A stretch of DNA of 64,000 nt from CAIWMF01 sp964402065 (GTDB lineage: Bacteria; Verrucomicrobiota; Verrucomicrobiia; Chthoniobacterales; UBA6821): NCBI GenBank assembly GCA_964402065.1, contig CAYOAN010000004.1:124001-188000 (forward strand), read 5' to 3'. The position numbers and the translations under genes are program-made. Positions 26,469 to 36,175 of this stretch are shown here, one piece after another. The notes under the pieces are model-generated. The model made no database searches. It was not told where the DNA came from and saw nothing but the letters and a program-made list of their open reading frames with translations. Numbering within the stretch: the first letter of the stretch is position 1; each line of letters starts with the position of its first letter.

Positions 26469-26999
26469 ATGCTAAAAGAAAATCTAAAGTCGACTCCAGT
26501 AATAGGCGTCGTTATGGGCAGTAAATCTGATTGGGAGACGATGATGGAGGCAGCCAAGCTGCTCGAAGAATTTGGTGTTTCTTTTCAAGCAGAAGTCCTC
26601 TCCGCACATCGGATGCCGACTGAAATGGCAAAATATGCTCGTGATGCCCAGAAACGGGGCCTCGTTGCAATCATTGCTGGGGCTGGTGGTGCAGCTCATC
26701 TTCCTGGAATGTTAGCTGCTCAAACACCCATTCCAATTCTCGGTGTTCCTATTAAAAGCAAAACACTTGCAGGAATGGATTCGCTTCTCTCCATCGTTCA
26801 GATGCCTGCTGGTATCCCGGTTGCAACGTTCGCCATTGGTGAAGCCGGCGCAAAAAATGCAGCACTTTTTGCCATCGCTCTCTTGGCACAAAACAATCCA
26901 ACACTTGCTAAAAAACTAAATGCCTTCCGTATCGCTCAGCGACTCAAGGCAGCAAAGAGCAAATTGGAGCTTCCTAAAAAGTCGAAGTCTAAACAATGA
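26469..26999 (+). CDS. purE: 5-(carboxyamino)imidazole ribonucleotide mutase
   Basis: PurE moves the carboxyl group of N5-CAIR to make CAIR in purine synthesis. The class I signature is clear: VVMGSKSDWETM at the start, LSAHRMPTEM, GAGGAAHLPGM (catalytic His), and GMDSLLSIVQMPAGIPVATFAIG. The 176-residue length includes a lysine-rich C-terminal tail. The partner purK is not adjacent. The stop overlaps the start of the next gene in an ATGA. Confidence 0.95.
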   Translation: MLKENLKSTPVIGVVMGSKSDWETMMEAAKLLEEFGVSFQAEVLSAHRMPTEMAKYARDAQKRGLVAIIAGAGGAAHLPGMLAAQTPIPILGVPIKSKTLAGMDSLLSIVQMPAGIPVATFAIGEAGAKNAALFAIALLAQNNPTLAKKLNAFRIAQRLKAAKSKLELPKKSKSKQ

Positions 27000-27943
27000 A
27001 GACGCTTTTGTTGCCAGAAGAGAAAGGTATTGCAACTGCTATTGATTTTTTAAAACAAGAGGAAGTTGTTGCTCTTCCAACAGAGACAGTTTATGGCCTA
27101 GCAGGAAATGCTTTTTCTCCTAAGGCTGTTGCCTCTATTTTTGAAGCAAAGCAACGCCCTTTAACAGACCCCCTGATTGTTCACCTGCTTAATGCCTCTT
27201 GGCTTGATCAGGTGGCCACTCTAACGCCTGAACTGCGAGCTCTTGTTGAACGCCTTGCTGCTGCTTTTTGGCCTGGACCATTAACATTGTTACTGCCACG
27301 TGCAGCTACCATTCCTGATTTGATAACTGCTGGCTTAGAGACCGTCGCCGTAAGGATTCCAGCACATCCGGTTTTTAGAAAAATTTTAGAGCAACTTAAT
27401 TTGCCACTTGCTGCTCCTAGTGCTAATCGTTTTGGTCGTATCAGTCCCACCACCGCTGCTGATGTCGAACAAGAGCTCAGTGGAAAAATCCCACTCATCG
27501 TTGATGGTGGTCCTTGTCATCATGGTTTGGAGTCGACAATTGTTTGGTTGCATGAGGGAAAGCTACAAATTTTGCGCCCGGGACCAATTACCGCAGAACA
27601 ACTCTCTCCATTTGGAGAAGTCATTTCACAGGCAGTGAGCGGTAAAGCTCCTGGATCACTTGAGAGCCACTATGCACCACGAAAAAAACTGTCATGGTAT
27701 GATGCCTCCCTTGTTCCTTCTGAAAAAATGGGCCTCTTGGCTTTTCAGAAAGCTACATACGGCTTTGGGGCCACCGAAATACTAAGCCCCTCCGGCGATC
27801 TTAAAGAAGCTGCTGCCAACCTCTATGGTGCGATGCGAAGGTTAGATGAGAGTGAGGCGATATCGCTACTAGTAGAGCCTGTAGTAGAGGAGGGAATTGG
27901 ATGTGCGATAATGGACCGATTACGGCGAGCCGTCTCAAACTAG
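26996..27943 (+). CDS. L-threonylcarbamoyladenylate synthase, Sua5 type
   Basis: The enzyme makes threonylcarbamoyl-AMP, the donor for t6A modification of tRNA. The N-terminal YrdC domain (about 1-200) has LPTETVYGLAGNAF, KQRPLTDPLIVH and LAAPSANRFGRISPT. A C-terminal Sua5 domain (about 225-315) is present, giving 315 residues, so this is the longer Sua5 form rather than TsaC. A four-base overlap couples it to purE. TsaD, which uses the product, is encoded at 18.4 kb. Confidence 0.93.
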   Translation: MKTLLLPEEKGIATAIDFLKQEEVVALPTETVYGLAGNAFSPKAVASIFEAKQRPLTDPLIVHLLNASWLDQVATLTPELRALVERLAAAFWPGPLTLLLPRAATIPDLITAGLETVAVRIPAHPVFRKILEQLNLPLAAPSANRFGRISPTTAADVEQELSGKIPLIVDGGPCHHGLESTIVWLHEGKLQILRPGPITAEQLSPFGEVISQAVSGKAPGSLESHYAPRKKLSWYDASLVPSEKMGLLAFQKATYGFGATEILSPSGDLKEAAANLYGAMRRLDESEAISLLVEPVVEEGIGCAIMDRLRRAVSN

Positions 27944-28032
27944 AAAGAAAATTTACAAACTTAAAGAGTGAAGTCAGTGCTTTTTCTTCCTTAATACTAA
28001 AAAACAGAAGTTATAAAAGATGTGTAAAAAAG

Positions 28033-28059
28033 TTGTAGGTTATCATTTGTAGTCTATAG
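28033..28059 (+). repeat. Heptad-like tract upstream of murJ
   Basis: The sequence reads as TTGTAGG, TTATCAT, TTGTAGT, CTATAGT, with two TTGTAG boxes 14 bases apart. It resembles the CCTGTAR leader elements but is weaker, and it is 34 bases before the GTG start. Confidence 0.3.
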
Positions 28060-28092
28060 TTTTTTTTTAACTTTTCTATCGCTGCCATCTCT

Positions 28093-29679
28093 GTGAACTC
28101 CTCCAACGAACGTCTCAATACTCGCGCCGCAGGCATTGTAGCCGGAGCGGTTATGCTCAGTCGGATTTTAGGATTATGCCGCGAACTTATTTTCGCAGGG
28201 CTTTTTGGAGCAGGACGAGGAATGGATGCCTTTATTACTGCCTTTCGGGCGCCAAATTTATTGCGTGATCTTTTCGCTGAAGGAGCCTTATCAACAGCTT
28301 TTGTGACGGTTTTCTCACAAAAAATTGCAACAGAGGGAGAGGAATCGGCCTGGAGCCTTGCTGCCAAGATGGCAAGTTTGACGGTTGTTTTTATGAGTCT
28401 GATCTCGCTGCTCGGCGTCATCTTTGCACCTCAACTTATCTACGTGCTAGCCCCTGGATTTTCTCCTGATAAAGTCGCCTTAACCGTGCTCCTGACCCGA
28501 GTGATGTATCCTTTTATTTTATTGGTCTCTTTGGCTGCACTAGCTATGGGAATGCTCAATGCAAAAAATATTTTTACCGCACCGGCTTTGGCTTCCAGTT
28601 TTTTTAACCTTGGATCGATTATTGGAGGTGTTGTTTTTGGATGGTGGTTGGATCCGCATTTTGGGGAACGTGCTTTGACTGGTCTGGCTCTTGGAACGTT
28701 GCTTGGTGGCCTGCTCCAGCTTATTGTCCAAATGCCGAGTCTTTATCAAGCAGGCTTCCATTGGATCCTCGATTGTCGTTGGCGTGACCCAGGTGTACGC
28801 CAAGTTCTATCGCTAATGCTCCCTGCAGTTATTGCCGCAAGCGCCGTTCAAATTAATGTGATGGTTAATAGTATTTTTGCCTCTTATCTCGGAGATGGTC
28901 CTGTGAGTTGGCTTTCATTTTCTTTTCGCTTAATGCAATTACCACTTGGCGTTTTCGGAGTTGCAATTGCCACAGTCACCTTACCAGTGGTATCGCGCAT
29001 GGCTATCTTAGGAGACATGGTTCAATTTTGTACAACCCTTGCAAGAGCGATGCGGTTAGCTCTTTTTTTAACACTCCCTGCAGCAATAGGTCTCATGGTG
29101 TTGGCAGAGCCCATCATCGCTCTCATTTATCAACGAGGAAAATTTCAGATTTTTGATACCTTGCGAACAGCTGAAGCATTACAGTTTTATGCCTTAGGAC
29201 TAGTAGCTTATTCTTGTATTAAGGTTTTAACGCCAGCTTTCTATTCAATTCATCATCGCTGGACTCCGATGATGATCAGTTTTATTTCTATTGCTTTCAA
29301 TTTTGCTTTTAATCTCTTTTTTATCTTTCATCTCAAGATGGGGCACAAAGGTCTCGCCCTCTCAACGGCTTTAGCAGCCATGTTAAATATGGGGATGCTT
29401 GTTTTTTTTATGACTCGCTTTGCAGGAACGCTTCATCTTAAAAAACTTTGGAGCACCTTTTGGCGTTGTGCTATTGCTTCAATGCCCATGATTTTTTTAG
29501 CGATTGCCACTCGCCCTTGGCTCCATCATCTCGCTCACAATTCTATTTTTATAAGGATGGGAGGTCTATTGAGTATTATTGCTGGGGCAGTAACTCTTTT
29601 TATAAGCATGGGCTGGGTCCTTCAAATTGAAGAACTCTCGGGAGCATTTACTTTAATAAAATTAAAGTTGAAAAAATAA
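28093..29679 (+). CDS. murJ: Lipid II flippase MurJ
   Basis: MurJ flips lipid II across the inner membrane for peptidoglycan synthesis. The 528-residue polytopic protein of the MVF (MviN) family has about 14 helices. Family signatures include ILGLCRELIFAGLFGAG, DAFITAFRAPNLLRDLFAEGALSTAF and LIYQRGKF. The start is GTG 28093, giving MNSSNERLNTRAAG. No close neighbour shares the strand tightly; the gap to the upstream gene is 149 bases. Confidence 0.95.
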   Translation: MNSSNERLNTRAAGIVAGAVMLSRILGLCRELIFAGLFGAGRGMDAFITAFRAPNLLRDLFAEGALSTAFVTVFSQKIATEGEESAWSLAAKMASLTVVFMSLISLLGVIFAPQLIYVLAPGFSPDKVALTVLLTRVMYPFILLVSLAALAMGMLNAKNIFTAPALASSFFNLGSIIGGVVFGWWLDPHFGERALTGLALGTLLGGLLQLIVQMPSLYQAGFHWILDCRWRDPGVRQVLSLMLPAVIAASAVQINVMVNSIFASYLGDGPVSWLSFSFRLMQLPLGVFGVAIATVTLPVVSRMAILGDMVQFCTTLARAMRLALFLTLPAAIGLMVLAEPIIALIYQRGKFQIFDTLRTAEALQFYALGLVAYSCIKVLTPAFYSIHHRWTPMMISFISIAFNFAFNLFFIFHLKMGHKGLALSTALAAMLNMGMLVFFMTRFAGTLHLKKLWSTFWRCAIASMPMIFLAIATRPWLHHLAHNSIFIRMGGLLSIIAGAVTLFISMGWVLQIEELSGAFTLIKLKLKK

Positions 29680-29735
29680 AAATAAAATTTGCACTTCTGA
29701 AAGATTTTATTAGGTTCTAGTCTCTTTCGAAGACG

Positions 29736-32700
29736 ATGAACATAAATTCTACTCAGCTTTCTTCCGTAGCTTTTTTCCCAAAAAAAATCTTCTTACTAAT
29801 TGCAATCGTCAATTTATTTTGTGTTAGTGCGCTATTTTCTCAACAAAATTCAGGACAACCAACTGCTGTTACCATTTCAGAATATACTGACTTTTTAAAT
29901 TGCATAGCAGCAACGGACTCCTATGGCGTTTACAATGTTAAAATGGGAAAGGACGAAGGAATGGGGCCTCTCATCACTCGCTCGGGAAATCCTGGAAGCT
30001 ATACATACACCTATCATACCGAAAAAGCTTCTTTTCCGATAACGTATGTTTCCTGGCTTTCAGCTATTCGCTATTGTAATTGGAAGTCACATCACGGTGC
30101 ATTTGGTCTACAATCTAGTGCTACCACAGAAACTGGCAGTTATGATTTAACAGCATTTGATCAGGGTGCTGATATTTCAACGATTATCTTAACGCCAGGA
30201 GCCAATTATTTTCTTCCTACTAGCTATCTCATTGATACGACGTTCCAAGATAGCAACAACCAAGCTTGCGATCCTTATTTTGCTTCAAATCGTTTAGGCT
30301 TTTGTATTGCAGCATGGACTTCTAATGCTAGCGCAGATGCAACTAATAAAAATGAAAGCAACTCTCCTGATCAAGAAAGAATAGGCTTGAGTGGTGGTAG
30401 CAGTATGCAAGGAAACTTGCTGGGAGTACCCTCAATGACAGTTTCAAAAATTCGTGATGCAAATTCAAATGATGCTCCCTCTGCAGGAACATTAACACTC
30501 CGAGCTCCAGCGCCAGATGCTAATAGCAATCAAATCAATATTAGTCTTACCCTGGTAGGAGCTCCCAATAATGCTGCTGATGGTTCATCGGGAACTAATA
30601 GCACCCCTTCTTATGGCTTTGTCTTAATGCCTTATCAAATTGGAAGATATGATGTAAAAGCTGATGAATACTGTGTTTTCCTTAATTCAGTAGCAAAAAC
30701 ATCAGATCCTCACCAATTGTATAATACAAATATGACATCAGATCGTGATGTTGCTTGCATTATTCGTTCAGGAGATACAAATAGTGGTTACACTTATACC
30801 CCTATTAATGGGAGAGAAAAATTTCCAATTACCTATGTAAGTTGGTACTCTGCTTTAAGATTTTGTAATTGGCTTGAAAATAACCAGCCAACTGGAGGGC
30901 AAACAGATGCGACAACAGAAAAGGGAGCTTATGACATTGCAGCTATTGGAAATTGGACTCCCAAGCCAGAGAACGACTACTCTCTCCCAACGCAACCAGG
31001 AGCAGCATGGGGGCTACCAACAGAAAACCAATGGTATAAGGCTGCCTACTATATGCCATCTACTAATAAGCAGACGATTGCTGGAACATATTGCCTCTTT
31101 GGAACAGGCAGCCTGAATGCTCCTGGTAACAAATGGGAAGATGCTGTTGTTGCCAATCAAGCTAACTATTCTCTTAATGGAATTCCGACAAAACAAGATC
31201 AACCTCATCTGACACAGTGTGGATACTTTCAAGCTTCAGCAAGTCCCTGGGGGGCATATGACATGCTTGGAGAGGTTAGTCAGTGGACCTCTACACTTGA
31301 TCAAAGTGGAGCTAGTTTTGTCATTCGAGGTGGTTCTTGGAAATCTCAAACAAGTGATGACCTAAAATCCACATCTCGTTTTACTAGTTCAGGAATGGCA
31401 AGTTCTACCGTTGGCTTTAGAGTTGTTTACAATATACCTCCTACCCCTGTCATTACTCACCTTGATATGATGAAGGACCTAGTAGGTATAGGTAATCCTA
31501 ATAATGATTCGGACCAACCAGACACTCCAGGGGGCGGTAGTTTTGGAAAAGTTGCAACAGCCTATCAAATTGAAAAATACGATGTTACAGCTGAACAGTA
31601 TTGCATGTTTTTAAATGCAGTAGCTTCTCATAGCGATCCAAAACATCTCTATCATCCTCAAATGACAACAGATTCCAATGTAGCGTGTATCATTCGCTAT
31701 GGAAATACCAATAGGGGATATTCTTATTTTCCATGGCCAGGACGAGAAAAGTTTCCAATTACTTATGTTAATTTTTTTGGAGCTTTAAGGTTTTGCAACT
31801 GGTTAGAAAACAACCAACCTGTTGGAGATGAATCTGCCACAACAACTGAAAGCGGATCTTCTTATTATGATGAACAAGATTTCTTGCAGTTATCAACTAA
31901 TAAACCAAAATGGCTCCTTCCAACAGAAAATCAATGGTACAAAGCTGCTTACTGTTCTTCTACTCAAGATGGAACTACACCATTCTATTATAGTTTTGGA
32001 ACCTCCAGTTATCTTGCACCTAATAATAGCTTATCTCCTCAGGATACCAATTCAGCCAATTATTGCCTTAACGGCAACTTTACAATACCAACTTTTCCTC
32101 ACTTAACTCCCGTTGGCGCATTTGCAAAATCAAAGAGTCCTTTTGGGCTTTATGATATGGCAGGTGAAGTTAACCAGTGGACCTTAACGCCTCTTGATAA
32201 AGATCCTCATAAAATTGTGACTCGAGGCGGTTCATGGGCATCAACAGATTTTCGTGAGACACGCTTTTCAACGTCTCTCTTCGTTGATGCTAATACTAGT
32301 ACTAATACTGTCGGTTTTCGTGTCGTCTATAACGTTCCACCTCCTTCACCAGCTCTATCCGAGCTCGCAACAACCATTTGTCATAATGTTAAAACAACCC
32401 TATTAGCTGATGCCTATGCTCTTGCTGATGGCACAGCTGCTACTAATGAACGCATTTCTGACAGATTTTTTGGATATATCACTGGCCCATTCATTGCTGG
32501 AATCTATAAATGGGCAATCAATGTTTTAACACTAATTATGAGAGACATTGTTAGTTGTTTTCAAAAGTTACTCACATTATGCCTTCCAGAAGGCATGATG
32601 AACATTTTAAATGGATGGTTCAGAAGCTGCTTTAACTTTTTTTTTAAATCACTCGGCCCCACAACGGGAGACTTGGTTATGGGTGATTTTGCTGAGTTGA

Positions 32701-32903
32701 GTCTTTGGGAATCTGTCATGACATCAGGAGGAGAATATGTCATGTTGACTGCTAACCCACCTTTAGCCGCTGCTATTCTTTTGTCCTGTATTTTCACCTA
32801 TGCAGCTTATGAAAACCTTCAACAAAAGGAGCCAAGAGCTGGAATTGCTTTTGCTTCTCTTGATATTGGCTACATTATTGGAGTAGTTAAATTAGTTTTG
32901 TGA
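29736..32903 (+). CDS. Large exported protein with three SUMF1/FGE-type domains
   Basis: The 1055-residue protein has a signal peptide (about 16-36) and three tandem SUMF1-like (formylglycine-generating-enzyme superfamily) domains. The first (about 45-245) is divergent and incomplete. The second (about 269-568) and third (about 572-868) each show the order LVG..N, YQI.KYDV..EYC.FLN.VA, FPITYV, ALRFCNWLE, PTENQWYKAAY, GEV.QW, RGGSW, VGFRVVYN. After about 890 the sequence is hydrophobic and helical, so the protein may be membrane-anchored at its C-terminus. The paired catalytic cysteines of true FGE are not evident, so a binding or structural role is more likely. Upstream is murJ. Confidence 0.85.
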   Translation: MNINSTQLSSVAFFPKKIFLLIAIVNLFCVSALFSQQNSGQPTAVTISEYTDFLNCIAATDSYGVYNVKMGKDEGMGPLITRSGNPGSYTYTYHTEKASFPITYVSWLSAIRYCNWKSHHGAFGLQSSATTETGSYDLTAFDQGADISTIILTPGANYFLPTSYLIDTTFQDSNNQACDPYFASNRLGFCIAAWTSNASADATNKNESNSPDQERIGLSGGSSMQGNLLGVPSMTVSKIRDANSNDAPSAGTLTLRAPAPDANSNQINISLTLVGAPNNAADGSSGTNSTPSYGFVLMPYQIGRYDVKADEYCVFLNSVAKTSDPHQLYNTNMTSDRDVACIIRSGDTNSGYTYTPINGREKFPITYVSWYSALRFCNWLENNQPTGGQTDATTEKGAYDIAAIGNWTPKPENDYSLPTQPGAAWGLPTENQWYKAAYYMPSTNKQTIAGTYCLFGTGSLNAPGNKWEDAVVANQANYSLNGIPTKQDQPHLTQCGYFQASASPWGAYDMLGEVSQWTSTLDQSGASFVIRGGSWKSQTSDDLKSTSRFTSSGMASSTVGFRVVYNIPPTPVITHLDMMKDLVGIGNPNNDSDQPDTPGGGSFGKVATAYQIEKYDVTAEQYCMFLNAVASHSDPKHLYHPQMTTDSNVACIIRYGNTNRGYSYFPWPGREKFPITYVNFFGALRFCNWLENNQPVGDESATTTESGSSYYDEQDFLQLSTNKPKWLLPTENQWYKAAYCSSTQDGTTPFYYSFGTSSYLAPNNSLSPQDTNSANYCLNGNFTIPTFPHLTPVGAFAKSKSPFGLYDMAGEVNQWTLTPLDKDPHKIVTRGGSWASTDFRETRFSTSLFVDANTSTNTVGFRVVYNVPPPSPALSELATTICHNVKTTLLADAYALADGTAATNERISDRFFGYITGPFIAGIYKWAINVLTLIMRDIVSCFQKLLTLCLPEGMMNILNGWFRSCFNFFFKSLGPTTGDLVMGDFAELSLWESVMTSGGEYVMLTANPPLAAAILLSCIFTYAAYENLQQKEPRAGIAFASLDIGYIIGVVKLVL

Positions 32904-32999
32904 CAAGAGAGGTTACTACGCAATATCGTTAATAGTATTGCTGATAAAAAAGATTGCTAAAAAATTAATAATTTTTCTTTTTCATAGGCTTCATTTTTT

Positions 33000-33030
33000 C
33001 CTGTAGCCGGCAGCTTAGAACCTGTAGCTT
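33000..33030 (+). repeat. CCTGTAR-type heptad leader repeat before lysC
   Basis: The units are CCTGTAG, CCGGCAG, CTTAGAA, CCTGTAG, CTT, with the two CCTGTAG boxes exactly 21 bases apart. It is closely related to the element before glmS and ends six bases before the lysC start, where a Shine-Dalgarno sequence would normally be. Confidence 0.6.
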
Positions 33031-33036
33031 ATCTGC

Positions 33037-34281
33037 ATGTCTCTCATTGTTCAAAAATACGGCGGCACTTCTGTTGCTAATCCAGAACGGATTAAGCATG
33101 TCGCTCGTCGTTTGTTAGCAACTCAACAAGAGGGCCATTCGGTAGTAGGAGTTGTCTCAGCAATGTCAGGAGTAACCGACGGTCTCATTCAATTAGCAAA
33201 GCAAGTTTCAGCTTTGCCAACGAATCGTGAAATGGACGTTCTTCTCTCAACAGGGGAGCAAACCAGCATGGCTCTCATCGCAATGGCTATTGAGGCCTTA
33301 GGAGGGAAGGCAATTTCTCTGACAGGAGCTCAAGCCGGGATTATCACTAACGAATCGCACACCAAAGCAAAAATCCATCACATCTTACCTCAACAAATTG
33401 AAAAGCATTTAAAACAAGGAAGGATTGTTATTGTTGCTGGTTTTCAAGGGGAGACGAAAGAAGGTGAAATTACAACGCTAGGGCGCGGTGGCTCTGATCT
33501 AACGGCTATCGCCTTAGCCTCTGCCCTACGAGCTGATACTTGCCAAATCTTAACCGATGTTGATGGTGTCTACACATGCGACCCTCGCATTGTTCCCAAA
33601 GCCAAAAAAATAGAGACTATTTCCTATGATGAAATGTTAGAAATGGCAGGCAGTGGCTCTAAAGTAATGCAATCACGCTCTGTTGAATTTGCAAAAAAAT
33701 ATGGCGTTACCTTTGAAGTTTGTAACAGTTTTGATAATCTGGCGTTACATTCTCATTTTAAAAGAGGAACAATCGTGAAAGAAGAATCATCATGTATGGA
33801 GCAAGTTGTTGTGCGCGGCATTAGCGTAGAACGAAATCAAGCGAAGGTTATTATTACTAATGTCCCAGATCGTCCTGGTTGTGCTGCTCGTATTTTCACA
33901 GCTGTTGCTGAAGCTCAACTAAACATTGATGTTATTGTTCAGAATATTTCGGCTCCTGGAACAACCAACATTGCTTTCACCCTTGATCGCGATGATCTTG
34001 AAAAAATTGGAACAACACTGGATCGTGTTACTCAAGAAATTGGAGCAGGGGAAGTCCGAAAAGAAGCTAGCATTGCAAAATTAAGCGTTGTTGGAATTGG
34101 CATGAGAACTCACTCTGGTGTCGCAGCAAAGCTTTTTGAAGCCCTAGCACAAGGCGGCATCAACGTTCAAATGATTTCGACATCTGAAATCAAAATAGCA
34201 GTGATTGTTGATGAAGCAGACATCGTATTGGCTGCACAATTAGCCCATACTGCCTTTGGCCTGGATCAAAAGGAAAGTTGA
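33037..34281 (+). CDS. lysC: Aspartate kinase
   Basis: LysC phosphorylates aspartate, the first step to lysine, threonine and methionine. The 414-residue monofunctional enzyme begins IVQKYGGTSVANPERI and has FQGETKEGEITTLGRGGSD and TDVDGVYTCDPRIVP in the catalytic domain. Two ACT domains follow (about 265-414), suggesting feedback control by lysine or threonine. No homoserine dehydrogenase domain is attached. The gene stands alone, with no ribosome-binding site visible behind the leader repeat. Confidence 0.96.
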   Translation: MSLIVQKYGGTSVANPERIKHVARRLLATQQEGHSVVGVVSAMSGVTDGLIQLAKQVSALPTNREMDVLLSTGEQTSMALIAMAIEALGGKAISLTGAQAGIITNESHTKAKIHHILPQQIEKHLKQGRIVIVAGFQGETKEGEITTLGRGGSDLTAIALASALRADTCQILTDVDGVYTCDPRIVPKAKKIETISYDEMLEMAGSGSKVMQSRSVEFAKKYGVTFEVCNSFDNLALHSHFKRGTIVKEESSCMEQVVVRGISVERNQAKVIITNVPDRPGCAARIFTAVAEAQLNIDVIVQNISAPGTTNIAFTLDRDDLEKIGTTLDRVTQEIGAGEVRKEASIAKLSVVGIGMRTHSGVAAKLFEALAQGGINVQMISTSEIKIAVIVDEADIVLAAQLAHTAFGLDQKES

Positions 34282-34296
34282 TCTATCGATTCTGGA

Positions 34297-34498
34297 AGCT
34301 GTCGCTGGAACAGCTGATTGTATTTTAAAAAAGCTAACCGAGAGCCCAAGGGATTAAGCCCCCCCTAAGAAGCTAGAGCAAAGGCAATTTGCTATACCGA
34401 AGAAACAAGTGCCGCAGTGATTTTAGGCTGACGCCTATCACACAGCACTTGAATAGACTTAAAACCAAGCATGCTTGCCGAGTACTATTGATACTGGC
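34297..34498. ncRNA. Candidate structured RNA between lysC and pyk
   Basis: The 341-base gap between the convergent lysC and pyk genes has no gene but several hairpins in a row. Stems are at 34297-34315 (AGCTGT with ACAGCT), 34377-34393 (AGCAAA with TTTGCT), 34406-34451 (CAAGTGC with GCACTTG, enclosing GTGAT with ATCAC and AGG with CCT) and 34477-34498 (GCC plus AGTA with TACT plus GGC). The first may simply be the lysC terminator. A match to tmRNA, RNase P RNA, SRP RNA or 6S RNA was not recognised. Strand cannot be decided. Confidence 0.35.
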
Positions 34499-34622
34499 TG
34501 TAATCCCCAGAACTAAAAAACAGCTCTCATGCTAAAGAACACTAAAATAATAGGGGAAATTCAGTGCTTGTTAACGGGAATGCCTGCTTGCTTAGTTGCT
34601 AAACAGAATGAAATAAAAATTT

Positions 34623-36038
34623 CTAAAGTTTTCTTAACTCAATCGAGTCAACTTGCTCTTCATTTTGAATCACATCACTCATGACAATAAGATGATTGCC
34701 TTTTTGTAGGAGTGACTTTTTAAGCAAGTGCTTTTCAAGCTCCCGGACAGCTTCTTCTTGAGGTTCTTGCAACGGTTGAACAATAGGGTAAGTTCCCCAA
34801 TTTAAAATGAGTTGATGCGCTACCACTTTAGAAGTAGTAATTGCAAATACAGGAGCCATTTCCGGGCGTAACTGGCTTGTATAATCAACCATGAAGCCAT
34901 GACGTGTAAAAACAGCAAGAGCTGAATGGGGAAGAGAATTTGCAAGAGCTACTCCAGAACGAGCCGTTTTTTGACGAGCATTTTCTCCCTCTGTTTGTTT
35001 AGCATAAGAAGCATAACCGCTCCGCTCGATGCGGCGTGCAACCCGATCCATAACGCGAACACATTCGACTGGATATTTTCCAACAGTGCTCTCTCCACTA
35101 AGCATGATAGCATCAGCCTGTTCAAATACAGCATTAGCCACATCTGTAATTTCGGCACGGGTTGGAACAGGATTTTCAATCATTGATTCAAGCAAATGAG
35201 TCGCAACAATAACTGGACGTCCTAATTGAATAGCCTTTTTCATGATGCGGCGCTGAATAATCGGCAATTCTTCCATCGGACATTCAATACCAAGATCACC
35301 GCGTGCGATCATGACAGCATCCGTTGTTTCAATAATTTCGTTAATAAATCTAACGGCGCATTGATCTTCTATTTTGGCAATGACACGTGCTGTGCCACCA
35401 TGTTCTGCAATAACGCGTTTTAACTCTAAAATATCGGAAGCTTCGCGACAAAAGCTGAGTGCAATAAAGTCAACCTTAAGTTCACAACCAACAGCAACAT
35501 CAGCCAAATCTTTTTCGGTAAGTGGGGGAAGATTCACTTTAACGCCGGGAAGATTAATATGACGGCGAGAGCCCAATGGTCCTGGCGTTAAAACTTCACA
35601 ACGGATCAGGTTATTTTTTTTGCTGAGAACTTTGAGGTGAAGGACTCCATTGTCAACAAGCATCACATCTCCTTCTGAGATGTCATCAATAAGACCATCA
35701 TAATTGACATCAACAGAATATTCTTCGTTACTCTTAGCACCACGAACTGTGAATTCTAAAATATCTCCAATTTTAAGCTGTAATTTAGCGGGAAGATCGC
35801 CGGTACGCACCGCTGGACCTTGTGTGTCCATAAGAATCCCAACAATAAGATCAAGTTCTTCAGCTATTTTACGAATAGTAGGAACAATATTACGAACCCA
35901 ATCATGTTGAGCATGGCTCATGTTGAGGCGAAAAATATTGGTTCCTGCTAACATCATCTCACGAAGACGTTCTGGAGTTTCACTAGCAGGACCAAGGGTT
36001 GCGATAATACGAGTTTTACGAAGGGGAAGAGAATTCAC
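34623..36038 (-). CDS. pyk: Pyruvate kinase
   Basis: Pyk makes pyruvate and ATP from phosphoenolpyruvate. The 471-residue protein has RIIATLGPASETPERL at the start, IFRLNMSHA, GILMDTQGPAVRTG, the catalytic VIAKIEDQCAVRFINEI, MIARGDLGIECP and the HLLESMIENPVPTRAEITDVANAV signature. The C-terminal domain is of usual size and shows no extra phosphohistidine-like module. It is a single-gene unit ending in the lysC-pyk gap. Confidence 0.96.
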   Translation of the reverse strand: MNSLPLRKTRIIATLGPASETPERLREMMLAGTNIFRLNMSHAQHDWVRNIVPTIRKIAEELDLIVGILMDTQGPAVRTGDLPAKLQLKIGDILEFTVRGAKSNEEYSVDVNYDGLIDDISEGDVMLVDNGVLHLKVLSKKNNLIRCEVLTPGPLGSRRHINLPGVKVNLPPLTEKDLADVAVGCELKVDFIALSFCREASDILELKRVIAEHGGTARVIAKIEDQCAVRFINEIIETTDAVMIARGDLGIECPMEELPIIQRRIMKKAIQLGRPVIVATHLLESMIENPVPTRAEITDVANAVFEQADAIMLSGESTVGKYPVECVRVMDRVARRIERSGYASYAKQTEGENARQKTARSGVALANSLPHSALAVFTRHGFMVDYTSQLRPEMAPVFAITTSKVVAHQLILNWGTYPIVQPLQEPQEEAVRELEKHLLKKSLLQKGNHLIVMSDVIQNEEQVDSIELRKL

Positions 36039-36175
36039 AGGGATAGAATGGAGTGTAAGGAATGAATAGAAGTTAAAGTATTATTTTTTATGAGGAGAAT
36101 ACAACGGTTGAGATGAAATATATTTTTTTAAGTTTCTTTATCCCTTCCATTGATGCCATCCCTATAAGTTTATTT

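Noticed and set aside
26396..26557. Longer aroK start
   Set aside because: It would cross the divergent promoter region and overlap purE by 89 bases, and the added residues do not resemble shikimate kinase.
34282..34622. tmRNA, RNase P RNA, SRP RNA or 6S RNA in the lysC-pyk gap
   Set aside because: No T-arm and tag sequence, no RNase P or SRP core motifs were seen, so no named RNA is called; only structure is reported.
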